From the NCBI GenBank assembly GCA_019454105.1, contig CP075364.1:1-64000 (forward strand): 64,000 nucleotides of DNA, written 5' to 3'. The stretch comes from Fimbriimonadaceae bacterium. Lineage in GTDB: Bacteria > Armatimonadota > Fimbriimonadia > Fimbriimonadales > Fimbriimonadaceae. Every line of letters begins with the position of its first letter. Within the stretch, counting starts at the first letter, position 1. The position numbers and the translations under genes were made by a program. Positions 1-9,291 of this stretch are shown here, in pieces. The notes beneath the pieces are model-generated. The model saw only the letters and a program-made list of their open reading frames with translations. It was not told the DNA's origin and did no database searches.

Positions 1-1127
1 GTGTTCTTGCCGAACTTTTGGTTGACGAGGTCGAGCGAGGCGCTCAGCCGTTGGAATGGGGCGGTGTCCTCGAAGAGGCTCGGGGTGGTGTCGGCGGGCA
101 GGGCGAGGCCGCTGAAGACCACGCCGGTCTTGAGCGGGCCGTCAAAGTCGCGTCCAGCCCAAAGTGCGAGGATCCTCTCAGTGATGGTGACGGTGTCATT
201 GGTGGCCGGGAGGCGGCACTCGGCCGACCACGATCGGCGGCCACTCACGCTCACCGTCATGCGGGTGGCGACCACCCCGTTCTTGCGAAGACGGGCGGCC
301 GCTTTGTGGGCAAGTCGGAGGAGGATGTCGCGAGCCCCGTGGTCGGTGCGGAGGGACGGAGGGAGGACGTGGCTATGGCTGAGAGACTGGCCCTCGCGCG
401 CCTCGAAGGCGACGGGCTCTCCGCGCAAGAGGTCGAACCAGCGCTCGCCGACGATGCCGCCGAACGCGGCGCGGAGCTTCGACCGGCTGGCTGCGACCAG
501 GTCGTCGCTCGTAAAGATCCCGTTGGCGCGAAGCCGGGCTTCCATGCGCTTGTTAATGCCGGGGAACTCGGTCAGACGGAGGCCCATGAGGCGTTCGGGA
601 AGGTCGCGCGACTCGATGACGACGAGGCCGTCCGGCTTCTTCAGGTCAGTGGCGAGTTTGGCGAGGAAGCTGTTGGGAGCGACGCCGACGCTGCAGGTCA
701 TGGTCTCGGCGACCCGCTCGCGAATGGCCGCCTTCATGGCCCGGGCAATCTCCCGGGCCCGTTCGGGGCGGCGTTCGTCGCCGATGAGGCGGAAGCGCAT
801 CTCGTCGATGCTGCAGACCTTGTCGATGGGGAGGATCCCTTCGAGCACCTCCAGGATGCGGTGGTGGTAGTGGACGTAGAGCGGCGGGCGGGCGTGGACA
901 AGCTCGATCTCGGGGCAGAGCCGCTTGGCGTCGACGACTCGGGTGCCCGTCTTGACCCCAAAAGCCTTGGCCTCATAACTGGCGGCAATGACGAAGGTTG
1001 TGTCGGCCATCACCGGGACGACGGCGGTGGGCCGTCCGCGCAATTCGGACCGTTCGGCCTGTTCGACCGAGGCGAAGTAGGCGTTGAGGTCAAGGAAAAG
1101 CGACCCGAGGGGCGGCCCGTCGCGCAT
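1..1127 (-). CDS. dinB: Y-family DNA polymerase IV (DinB), 3' end cut by window edge
   Basis: Error-prone translesion DNA polymerase that copies past damaged template bases. Reading the minus strand from ATG at 1127 gives 375 codons open to the window edge. The N-terminal metal-binding motif reads LDLNAYFASVEQ (D-x-N as in UmuC, the first Asp kept), followed by SYEAKAFGV and the catalytic SIDEM motif near residue 100. A helix-hairpin-helix stretch (PGINKRMEARL) and the little-finger region follow, and the last visible residues (LDLVNQKFGK) match the usual C-terminal end, so only a few codons are missing. An inverted repeat and a TATAAT box lie at the start codon, suggesting damage-regulated expression. 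Divergent from atpD. Family assignment is strong; Pol IV versus another Y-family subclass is less certain. Confidence 0.9.
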   Translation of the reverse strand, partial: MRDGPPLGSLFLDLNAYFASVEQAERSELRGRPTAVVPVMADTTFVIAASYEAKAFGVKTGTRVVDAKRLCPEIELVHARPPLYVHYHHRILEVLEGILPIDKVCSIDEMRFRLIGDERRPERAREIARAMKAAIRERVAETMTCSVGVAPNSFLAKLATDLKKPDGLVVIESRDLPERLMGLRLTEFPGINKRMEARLRANGIFTSDDLVAASRSKLRAAFGGIVGERWFDLLRGEPVAFEAREGQSLSHSHVLPPSLRTDHGARDILLRLAHKAAARLRKNGVVATRMTVSVSGRRSWSAECRLPATNDTVTITERILALWAGRDFDGPLKTGVVFSGLALPADTTPSLFEDTAPFQRLSASLDLVNQKFGKN

Positions 1128-1147
1128 AGACGTTTGTCTAGATTATA
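1127..1147 (-). promoter_or_regulatory. dinB -10 box and operator-like inverted repeat
   Basis: A consensus TATAAT lies on the minus strand at 1147-1142. Between it and the ATG is a perfect inverted repeat TAGAC-N4-GTCTA at 1127-1140, which overlaps the predicted transcription start and the start codon. The position would let a repressor block transcription. LexA as the binder is inference from the gene it controls. No convincing -35 hexamer is seen. Confidence 0.45.
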
Positions 1148-1187
1148 CACCCAGGCTGGCGGGCCCGGACCGTGCTTGACCCGTCGG

Positions 1188-1225
1188 TATACTCTCAGTC
1201 GAATGTGGGGCCCCTCGAGGGCCCC
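1188..1225 (+). promoter_or_regulatory. atpD -10 box and leader hairpin
   Basis: TATACT at 1188-1193 is a good -10 hexamer. Transcription from about 1200 would give a leader of about 50 nt that contains a GC-rich hairpin (GGGGCCC at 1207-1213 pairing with GGGCCCC at 1219-1225, loop CTCGA). The TTGACC at 1176 is only 6 bases upstream of the -10, so it is not its -35. Confidence 0.35.
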
Positions 1226-1239
1226 TCTTACAGGATTAA

Positions 1240-2682
<1,443 letters not shown>

Positions 2683-2695
2683 CCACCTCCCTCCT

Positions 2696-2741
2696 CTGGC
2701 CCCCTCCTCCCCGCGAACTCCGTTCGCGGGGAGGGGGCCAG
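2696..2741 (+). terminator. Terminator of atpD
   Basis: A long GC-rich hairpin (CTGGCCCCCTC... pairing with ...GAGGGGGCCAG, short loop TCC region) begins 13 bases after the atpD stop and is followed by a modest T-containing tail (TCTATTTG). Confidence 0.8.
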
Positions 2742-2790
2742 TCTATTTGCCCTCCCAAACACAGCGGAAAAAAGCCGCCAGAATAGCCCC

Positions 2791-3465
2791 ATGACTGCTC
2801 TGCTCGCTCTTGCCCTGTTCGCCCAAGCCCAGGAGCCCAACCGACTTGCCGCCACCGAGAAGGAGGCAGGGTGGCGGCTTTTGTTCGACGGCACGCTTGG
2901 CCCGCTAACCCCTTGGCGGGCCTTCCGTGGCGCCGAAATGCCCCCAGGCTGGGCGGTCAAGGAGGGCGCCCTGGTGAGCGTCAAGCCCGCGACGGGCAAC
3001 GACATCGTCACCAAGCAGCAGTTCGAGTGGTTCGAGCTGATGCTGGAGTTCAAGATCGAGCCCGGCCAGAACAGCGGGATCATGTTTCACGTCACCGAAG
3101 ACGGTGAGGCGACCTGGCACAGCGGCCCGGAGATCCAGATCTATGACGCCAAGCCGCAACCCGGGGTCGAAACCACCGGTTATCTCTACCAACTTTACAA
3201 GCCTGATTTCGATGCTGCCAAGCCCGCCGGGGAGTGGCAACAGCTCCACATCCGGATCGCCCCGGACGTTTGCTGGACGAAGCTCAACGGCCGACGGCTT
3301 TATGAGTTCGTGCTGGACAGCGACGACTTCCGGGCCCGAGTGGCCAAAAGCAAGTTCGCCAAGTACTCCGGCTTCGGTGCCCATGGCCGTGGCCACCTCG
3401 CCATCCAAGGCGACCACGGCGTCGTCTGGTTCCGAAACATCAAGGTCCGTGACCTGAACGACTAG
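2791..3465 (+). CDS. Secreted DUF1080 (3-keto-disaccharide hydrolase-type) protein
   Basis: A 224-residue exported protein with a short signal peptide (cleavage near AQAQ, residue 15) followed by one DUF1080 domain. Supporting signatures are the opening GWRLLFDG, the central GQNSGIMFHV and GPEIQIYDA, and the closing VWFRNIKVRDL. DUF1080 folds as a concanavalin-like beta-sandwich and members act on glycosides, some as 3-keto-disaccharide hydrolases. It converges on, and overlaps by 4 bp, an oxidoreductase gene of a family that can make 3-keto sugars, so a shared sugar-degradation role is plausible but inferred. Confidence 0.88.
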   Translation: MTALLALALFAQAQEPNRLAATEKEAGWRLLFDGTLGPLTPWRAFRGAEMPPGWAVKEGALVSVKPATGNDIVTKQQFEWFELMLEFKIEPGQNSGIMFHVTEDGEATWHSGPEIQIYDAKPQPGVETTGYLYQLYKPDFDAAKPAGEWQQLHIRIAPDVCWTKLNGRRLYEFVLDSDDFRARVAKSKFAKYSGFGAHGRGHLAIQGDHGVVWFRNIKVRDLND

Positions 3466-4772
3466 AGTGACCAACCACGGCGCGGCTCCCGTCGGACCAA
3501 GAAGTCGAACTCGTCGGTGCCGCGCACCTTTTGGCGTCGGGCGTCCCACTCCAGCCGGGCTCCGTCCGCCCAAATGGCCAGGTTGCCCAGAAGCACTGTT
3601 ACGGTGAGCGGAGAAGCGTAGTCAGGGAAATTGGAAACCGCCTCGGGCCCCCCGCCGACAGCGCGGAAGAACTCGGCCATATGTCCGGGTGATTCCTCCA
3701 CGGCCACGTCCGGCATCGTTCCTCCGACCAGGTGATAAACGGCGTTGCCTTCGTCTGGGCAATAGACGGTGCCTTTCTCACAAACGACGATGCTTCCGTT
3801 GCCGCCGATCTCGTGCCCGGGAACCAGCCTCGCGTCCGGCAGTTGGCCTCCGTCGTACCAGAAGAGCTGGAAGGCGTCGCGCCCGCCCCGCTTGGAGAAC
3901 TCATAGGTCACCCGGGCCCAAGCCGGGAAGGAGTCGCGGTTGTGGCCGCTTGTGGTGGCCCTGACTGCGGCCGGGTCGCGCAGATCCAGGGCCATGTGCG
4001 GCATGTTGAAGATGTGACAACCCATGTCGCCGAGGCTGCCTGTGCCGAAGTCCCACCACCCGCGCCAAGAGAAGGGATGGTAGCCCTCGGCAAACGGCCG
4101 CAAGGGGGCAGGGCCGAGCCAGAGGTCGAAGTCGAGTTCCTTGGGGGCCCTGCCCGGGGCCGGGCGGTCGACGCCTTGCTTCCACCAGCCACCAGCCCGG
4201 TTGGTCCACAAGTGAACCTCGCGCACCTGTCCGAAGGCCCCGTCGCGGATCAGCTTGGCTACCTTGCGCATCGGGGTGCTGGCCGTGCTTTGGTTGCCCA
4301 TTTGGGTGGCTACTTTGTGCTTCTTGGCGAGGCGGCCGAGCTCGCGGGCCTCCCAGATGCTGTGGGTGAGCGGCTTCTCGCAATAGACGTGGATCCCCAT
4401 CTGGATCGCCATGGCCGAGGCCAAAAAATGGTGGTGGTCGGGTGTGCTGATCACTACCGCGTCCAAGGTCGGGCCGACCGCCTGGAGCATCTCGCGGTAG
4501 TCCTCAAAGGACGACGCGCTGGGGTGAGTCTCAAGCGCGCGGAGGCGCTGCTTGAAATCGACGTCGCACAGCGCGACGATTTGGCCGTGTTGGGCGGCTC
4601 CCTCCATGCCGCTCCAGCCCTTGCCACCGCTTCCGATGATGCCGACTCGGGGCGTGGTGCGGCGACGGCGTGGCTCCGACTGGCCAGAAGCGAGGCTGGG
4701 AAGGACACTGAGGCCCACGAGGGCGGCGGCGGTGCCCTTGAGGGCTTGTCGGCGGGAAATTCTTTCGGACAT
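3462..4772 (-). CDS. Tat-exported Gfo/Idh/MocA family NAD(P)-dependent oxidoreductase
   Basis: A 436-residue oxidoreductase of the Gfo/Idh/MocA family, typically acting on sugars or inositols with NAD(P). The N-terminus carries a twin-arginine signal (SRRQALKGTAAALVGLSVL), so the folded protein is probably exported with its cofactor. The Rossmann motif is VGIIGSGGKG and the conserved EKPLTHSIWEA contains the family EKP motif. The Tat form is typical of Planctomycetes, Verrucomicrobia and Armatimonadota. A TAGACT -10-like box and GGAG ribosome site precede the ATG. The neighbouring DUF1080 gene suggests a glycoside-oxidation pathway; the substrate cannot be read from sequence. Confidence 0.9.
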   Translation of the reverse strand: MSERISRRQALKGTAAALVGLSVLPSLASGQSEPRRRRTTPRVGIIGSGGKGWSGMEGAAQHGQIVALCDVDFKQRLRALETHPSASSFEDYREMLQAVGPTLDAVVISTPDHHHFLASAMAIQMGIHVYCEKPLTHSIWEARELGRLAKKHKVATQMGNQSTASTPMRKVAKLIRDGAFGQVREVHLWTNRAGGWWKQGVDRPAPGRAPKELDFDLWLGPAPLRPFAEGYHPFSWRGWWDFGTGSLGDMGCHIFNMPHMALDLRDPAAVRATTSGHNRDSFPAWARVTYEFSKRGGRDAFQLFWYDGGQLPDARLVPGHEIGGNGSIVVCEKGTVYCPDEGNAVYHLVGGTMPDVAVEESPGHMAEFFRAVGGGPEAVSNFPDYASPLTVTVLLGNLAIWADGARLEWDARRQKVRGTDEFDFLVRREPRRGWSL

Positions 4773-4805
4773 GGCAGGCTCCAGGGGCGGAGTCTAGCCC
4801 GAGAG

Positions 4806-4827
4806 GGCCCCGAGAATCACCGGGGCC
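4806..4827 (-). terminator. Hairpin after thioredoxin gene
   Basis: Perfect inverted repeat GGCCCCG-N8-CGGGGCC a few bases past the thioredoxin stop, in the 58-bp gap before the oxidoreductase start. It lacks a T tract, so terminator activity is tentative. Confidence 0.4.
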
Positions 4828-4830
4828 GGA

Positions 4831-5154
4831 TCAGAGATGGCGCTCGATGAGCGATTTGATTTGATCCTTGGGCCCGGCTCCGACCATCCGATCGACCTCC
4901 TGGCCGTTCTTGAAGACGATCAATGCTGGAATGCTCATGATCCCGAACTTCATGGCGAGCTCGCCCTCTTCGTCGACGTTCACCTTGAAGACCTTGGCCT
5001 TTCCGTCAAACTCGGCCGCGAGTTGCTCGACAGCCGGGGCGATCGCCACGCACGGGCCGCACCAGGTGGCCCAGAAATCGACCAGTACGGGGACGTCCGA
5101 CTGAAGGACCTCCTTCTCGAACTCGGCGGTTGACATCGCTAAATTGGCAGCCAT
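4831..5154 (-). CDS. trxA: Thioredoxin
   Basis: Small cytoplasmic thiol-disulfide reductase of 107 residues, the usual length. The active site FWATWCGPC places the redox cysteines at residues 32 and 35, and the cis-proline loop reads SIPALIVFKNG. There is no signal peptide. ATG at 5154 is chosen; a TTG three codons upstream and an ATG at 5136 (MSTAEF) are alternatives. A TATACC -10-like box lies about 45 bases upstream in the divergent gap shared with the Gly-rich protein gene. No thioredoxin reductase gene is nearby. Confidence 0.95.
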   Translation of the reverse strand: MAANLAMSTAEFEKEVLQSDVPVLVDFWATWCGPCVAIAPAVEQLAAEFDGKAKVFKVNVDEEGELAMKFGIMSIPALIVFKNGQEVDRMVGAGPKDQIKSLIERHL

Positions 5155-5290
5155 GTTTCTCAAAAGCCCGGGACACCCGGTTCCTGTTCCAGGTATACCA
5201 GAAGGCTAGGACGAAAAGGGCCGAGGCCGTAACACGTTCGGGACTCCCGACCGTCTATAAAAAGCGACAGCCCAAACCGAGACCAGGAAC

Positions 5291-6115
5291 ATGATGGCTT
5301 CAAAGAAGATCCTTGCCGCAATTGCCGCCACCTTGCTGGTGGGGGCCTCCATCGCACTCGTCGCGCAGGACCGGAGCACTCCCCAGGCCCGGCGAGGCAC
5401 GGCCGAGACCAGCCTCATCGGCATCAATCTTTTTGACACAGGGGCCAGGGTTATCGCTCGATTCGGCAACCCCGACGAGATTCAAGCCCTGACCATCGGC
5501 AACACCGGAATCGGCCCGGCAGGCGGCGGCGCAGGTGGCGGGAGTGGCCCAGGTGGCGCCGGCGCCAGGGGCGGTGGCGGTGGCGGTGGGGGCGGAGCCC
5601 GCACTCCCACGCTCGACGAAAGTTTCATGCCTGAACTGCCGCCGTCCATCATCGGCGACCCCTTCTCTGGCGGGGTCTCTAGGCAGAACGCCCCCGGTGG
5701 CCAAGACGGCGAGCTTCAACTCCGGGGCGGGAGCGGCGGCGGCGGCGGAGCCCCTGCATCCGCTGGCGGAGGCGCCGGTGGCACAGGCGAAGGCGGTCTC
5801 GTCACGTATACGCGATGGATCTACCGAAAAGGCTCCAGTCGCTATGCGTTCGTCCTTGACAAATTCAACCGTGTCGTCCAGATCGAAGCCGTCGGACTCA
5901 GCGACGGCCGGGTGAGGACGAAGCGGGGAGTGAGCTTTGGCTCGACCTTCGGCACGCTCATCAACCGCTATAACGCTCCCGACGGATACGAGATCAGCGG
6001 CACCAACATGGTCGTCCGGTATTTGACCCGGGACCGCGTCGCCTTCCGCATGCAAAAGGTCGACGCCAAGAAGCCGCACGTCGTCACCGGCATCGTCGTC
6101 GCCGCCGGTCGCTGA
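5291..6115 (+). CDS. Exported Gly-rich protein, function unknown
   Basis: A 274-residue protein with an N-terminal signal/anchor (residues 5-25, ending LVAQD). Two similar short segments, one at about residues 45-60 (DTGARVIARFGNPDEI) and one near the C-terminus (GSTFGTLINRYNAPDGYEI), recall the turn of SmpA/BamE-type domains. They are separated by about 100 residues of Gly/Ala-rich low complexity. That resemblance is weak and inferred. A TATAAA box at 5256-5261 and an AGGAAC ribosome site precede the start. dnaG begins three bases after its stop, so the two are very likely co-transcribed. Confidence 0.75.
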   Translation: MMASKKILAAIAATLLVGASIALVAQDRSTPQARRGTAETSLIGINLFDTGARVIARFGNPDEIQALTIGNTGIGPAGGGAGGGSGPGGAGARGGGGGGGGGARTPTLDESFMPELPPSIIGDPFSGGVSRQNAPGGQDGELQLRGGSGGGGGAPASAGGGAGGTGEGGLVTYTRWIYRKGSSRYAFVLDKFNRVVQIEAVGLSDGRVRTKRGVSFGSTFGTLINRYNAPDGYEISGTNMVVRYLTRDRVAFRMQKVDAKKPHVVTGIVVAAGR

Positions 6116-6118
6116 CCT

Positions 6119-7876
6119 GTGTCCGACGAGCGGGAACTGGTCCGCGCTCGGACGGATCTCGTCGCGCTCGTCCAGCGACGTGTGCCGCTGAAACGAGTGG
6201 GCAAGACGTGGAAGGGGCTCTGCCCCTTCCATGACGACAAGAATCCCTCCATGCAAGTCAGCCCGGAAATGGGCTGGTTCCACTGCTTCGCCTGTGGAGC
6301 TAAAGGGGACGTGTTCGACTGGGTCATGCGGACCGAGCACGTCGAGTTCCATGAGGCCCTTAAAATTCTTGCCGCCGAAGCCGGCGTCGAACTCGCGCGG
6401 CAGCGGGGCCCCAAAGGCCCTTCCGAAGCTTGGGAGGCGGCCATGTCAGCCGCCCTCGGGTTCTTTCGGCAAGAAGTCGCCCGGAGCCTTGAGGCGCGGG
6501 AGTACCTCGCCAGGCGTGGTATTGATGAAACGACCGCTGAACAGTGGGAACTGGGCTATGCCCCCGACGTGAACGGAGCCCTGGCCACCTATCTTCAGAA
6601 GCAGGGTTGCTCCCTGGTCGAGAGTGAGAAGCTCTTCTTGGTTCGGCGCGACCCGACCGGGGGCTACTACGACCAGTTCCGGGGGCGGCTGATCTTCCCG
6701 ATCCGCGACGAAAGAGGGAAGCTTGTGGCATTCGGAGGACGGCTCTTGGGCGACGGCCAGCCCAAGTACATCAATAGCTCGGACACGCCGCTCTACAGCA
6801 AGGGCAAAGTGCTCTATGGAATGCACAAGGCGAGAGGCGAGTTGGCCGGCGGCGCCGACGCGGTGCTTGTCGAAGGATATCTGGACGTCATCGCGTGTCA
6901 TCGCGCCGGGGTCACGACCGCCCTCGCAAGCCTCGGAACCGCCTTGGCCGAGGACCATGCCCGGCTCCTCAAGCGATGGTGCAAGCGCGTCGTCGTCCTC
7001 TATGACCAGGATCCGGCAGGCATCAAAGCGGCGGAAAGGGCCTGCGAAGTGATCGAAGGAGCCGGGTTGCTTGCCCGAGTCGCCGTCCTGCCGGGGGGCG
7101 ACGACCCAGATTCAGCCTTGACCAAGCACGGCCCGGCGGTCGTCAAGAGGGCGGTCGAGGAGGCGATGGGCTCGCTCGCTTTCCGGTTGCGGACTCTAGA
7201 GAGCAGACTCGGCTACGCCGAAGAGGAGTTCTGGCGCGAGGCGGCTGAGATCTTGGCCGGGGCCAAGGACCGCCTCGCCCTTGAGACCGAAGCCGACCGA
7301 CTCGTAGGCCGATATCCGTTCACGATCGACAGGGTCGCGGCTCGGGCCGCGATTCAAGGACTGGTCCGTGACGCCAAGAAGAAGGCGAAGCAGTCAAAGC
7401 AGGCGCCTATGGCCGCTACCATCGATGTCCAAAGGTTTTCTATTCCCGCCCAAGAGGCGGCCGTGGTCCGAGCGTTGATGGATCCAGAACTGGCCCGAGC
7501 GGCATGGGAAGCGTGCGGCGAGGCCGGATTGCTATCGTCGCCGACCGGCCGTGCTTTGGCCGAAGCCGTTCGAGCCGCGTTCCCCGAGGGCCCTCCGCCT
7601 CCTGGAAGGCTCGACTGGATCCCGGGCCTCCAAGACCCTTTGCGGTCCTTTCTCCTGGTCGGGCGGCGGACGGTCGACCTCGCTCCTTCGCGCGTCGCTT
7701 CGCCATTGGACCCCGAAGTCTTCCGGGACGCTCTCGCGTCGCTGAGAAAGCGGAGGGAAGAAGCTTCGAGGCGGGACTTGGCGAGGGCCGCCATCATCGA
7801 CGACTCTAAGCTCGCCGAACTTGCCGCCGATCTGAAGCGGCGCAAGGGCGAGACCGAGAGCGGCTTGACCTCGTAG
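6119..7876 (+). CDS. dnaG: DNA primase
   Basis: Synthesises RNA primers for replication forks together with DnaB helicase. 585 residues, normal for the family. The CHC2 zinc ribbon is visible as C35/H38 (LCPFHDDKNPS) and C56/C59 (WFHCFACGAKGD). The Toprim core has VLVEGYLDVIA with the conserved acidic residue and VVVLYDQDPAG. The N-terminal primase core motif KYINSSDTPLYSKG is intact. It starts with GTG three bases after the preceding gene, implying translational coupling. rpoD and rpsU, common neighbours elsewhere, are absent. Confidence 0.97.
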   Translation: MSDERELVRARTDLVALVQRRVPLKRVGKTWKGLCPFHDDKNPSMQVSPEMGWFHCFACGAKGDVFDWVMRTEHVEFHEALKILAAEAGVELARQRGPKGPSEAWEAAMSAALGFFRQEVARSLEAREYLARRGIDETTAEQWELGYAPDVNGALATYLQKQGCSLVESEKLFLVRRDPTGGYYDQFRGRLIFPIRDERGKLVAFGGRLLGDGQPKYINSSDTPLYSKGKVLYGMHKARGELAGGADAVLVEGYLDVIACHRAGVTTALASLGTALAEDHARLLKRWCKRVVVLYDQDPAGIKAAERACEVIEGAGLLARVAVLPGGDDPDSALTKHGPAVVKRAVEEAMGSLAFRLRTLESRLGYAEEEFWREAAEILAGAKDRLALETEADRLVGRYPFTIDRVAARAAIQGLVRDAKKKAKQSKQAPMAATIDVQRFSIPAQEAAVVRALMDPELARAAWEACGEAGLLSSPTGRALAEAVRAAFPEGPPPPGRLDWIPGLQDPLRSFLLVGRRTVDLAPSRVASPLDPEVFRDALASLRKRREEASRRDLARAAIIDDSKLAELAADLKRRKGETESGLTS

Positions 7877-7884
7877 TCCCTCCC

Positions 7885-8388
7885 ATGGTGCTGCCGACTT
7901 CCGAAGTTCAGCTTGACAACGGCGAGAACGTGCCGCTCCCTTCGCTATGGGCGGAACGGGCAGTCGCGCTGGTGTTCTTGCGCCACTTCGGGTGCGTCTT
8001 CTGCCGGCGATATGTGGCCCAGCTTCGCCCGTTGGCCGATGAGAACATCGTCTTCGTCGGCATGGCCGGAGTCGAGGAGACCGATCGGTTCCGGCGGCGC
8101 ATGCGGTCTCCCCATCGCTTTGTGTGCGACCCAGAGGCCAAGCTCTACGAGGCGTTCGGGCTCTGCCGCGGGAGTGTCGGCCAGATGTTGAACCTGAGGA
8201 CGCTGACCCAGGGAGCGGTCGCCACCCTCCAGGGCCATGGGTTCGCCCCTCCGACGAGCGACCCGTGGCGCATGCCCGGCGTTTTCGTCGTCGCGACTTC
8301 AGGAGAGATCGTTTGGAGCTATCGAAGCCGCGACGCTAGCGACAATCCGCCCGCTTCAAGCGTCCTGGCCGCCCTGAAGCAGGCCTGA
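7885..8388 (+). CDS. Peroxiredoxin-like AhpC/TSA family protein
   Basis: A 167-residue thioredoxin-fold protein of the AhpC-TSA_2 (PRXL2-like) group. Its redox motif is HFGCVFCRRY with cysteines at residues 37 and 40, a CxxC rather than the single peroxidatic Cys of classical peroxiredoxins. It lacks a signal peptide and is presumably cytosolic. It begins 8 bases after dnaG and may ride on that transcript. Its 3' end overlaps the convergent inositol monophosphatase gene by 33 bp. Peroxide reduction is possible, but the substrate is unknown. Confidence 0.82.
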   Translation: MVLPTSEVQLDNGENVPLPSLWAERAVALVFLRHFGCVFCRRYVAQLRPLADENIVFVGMAGVEETDRFRRRMRSPHRFVCDPEAKLYEAFGLCRGSVGQMLNLRTLTQGAVATLQGHGFAPPTSDPWRMPGVFVVATSGEIVWSYRSRDASDNPPASSVLAALKQA

Positions 8389-9117
8389 ACCGGGGGGAAG
8401 CACCGCGAACGGCGCACAGGAAACCGGACGGACCCACTCTGAATCGACGAACGGCCTGCCATCAGCATGCCGGACTTCGGCGCCCAACTCTCGCAGGACG
8501 ACCAGGCTACCGGCCGCGTCATAGAGCTTGCACTTGGTGGAGGTCATCGCCCGGAACTTGCCTGAGGCCACGTACATGGCCTCGGCCACAAAGGCCCCCA
8601 AGTGACGGGGCTTGCCGGGGAAGGAGGCAAAGGCACCAGGCTCGTCGTCGGCGTGGCCCACCAGCTCGTGGCGTAGGATCGGGCCGGACTGGATCGGTGG
8701 CAGGGCCCTGCCGTTCAAGGTCGCTCCCTCGCCCGAGGCAGCCGCGAACAACATGTCGAACTCCGGCATCGAGACCGCGCCCAGCCGGCAGGCCCCGTCG
8801 GAATAGAGCCCGACCGTGACGCCCCAGAGCGGGACACCGAACGAATAGTTGCTCGTCCCGTCGATCGGATCGATGAGCCAAAGGCCCTCCGGGCCAGGTT
8901 CGGCGAAGCCCTCCTCCTCGCCCCAGACCGCCGCACCCGGCAAAAGCCCTGGCAGTTTCTGGCGGAAGAAGCTCTCGACCTCGCGGTCGGCGGTGGTGAC
9001 GATCGAACCGTCGGCCTTCAGGTCGCTCTTCATCCGGGACTTGACCTCAAGGGCGATCCGGCCCGCTTGTCCGGTCAGCTCGACAAGGCCGTCGAGGAGC
9101 GAGACGAGGGAGGTCAT
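8356..9117 (-). CDS. Inositol monophosphatase family protein
   Basis: Mg-dependent phosphatase of the IMPase/CysQ/SuhB superfamily, 253 residues. Metal-binding signatures are GEEEG followed by the central LIDPIDGTSNYSFG (usual DPLDGTxN), and the C-terminal motif YDAAGSLVVLRELGAEV in which the terminal Asp precedes AAGS. Substrate could be inositol phosphate, PAP or histidinol phosphate; sequence alone does not settle it. A CATACT -10-like box ends 7 bases before the ATG. Confidence 0.92.
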   Translation of the reverse strand: MTSLVSLLDGLVELTGQAGRIALEVKSRMKSDLKADGSIVTTADREVESFFRQKLPGLLPGAAVWGEEEGFAEPGPEGLWLIDPIDGTSNYSFGVPLWGVTVGLYSDGACRLGAVSMPEFDMLFAAASGEGATLNGRALPPIQSGPILRHELVGHADDEPGAFASFPGKPRHLGAFVAEAMYVASGKFRAMTSTKCKLYDAAGSLVVLRELGAEVRHADGRPFVDSEWVRPVSCAPFAVLPPGSGLLQGGQDA

Positions 9118-9190
9118 GGCCCCCAGTATGGAACCCTCGCTTCAAGGGGGCCCGGTGGTCCCACGGGCAAGAATTCGGCTGTTATCGGGC

Positions 9191-9196
9191 TATAAT
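9191..9196 (+). promoter_or_regulatory. tRNA-Gly promoter -10 box
   Basis: A perfect TATAAT ends 11 bases before the first base of the tRNA, the usual spacing for a tRNA promoter. The expected -35 position (9168-9173, CAAGAA) is poor, consistent with the weak -35 elements seen elsewhere in the window. Confidence 0.6.
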
Positions 9197-9207
9197 AAAG
9201 AGGTCGA

Positions 9208-9282
9208 GCGGGATTAGCTCAGTGGTAGAGCGACTCGTTGCCAACGAGTAGGTCGTGGGTTCGAATCTCATATCCCGCTCCA
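9208..9282 (+). tRNA. tRNA-Gly (GCC)
   Basis: A complete cloverleaf: 7-bp acceptor stem GCGGGAT/ATCCCGC, D arm TAGCTCAGTGGTAGAG, anticodon stem CTCGT/ACGAG with loop TTGCCAA giving anticodon GCC, and T loop TTCGAAT. The discriminator is T and the 3' CCA is encoded in the genome. Confidence 0.97.
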
Positions 9283-9291
9283 ACCCCCCCT

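Noticed and set aside
1176-1193. TTGACC followed by TATACT as a classic sigma-70 promoter
   Set aside because: The two elements are only 6 bases apart; 16-18 are needed. Only the -10 is kept.
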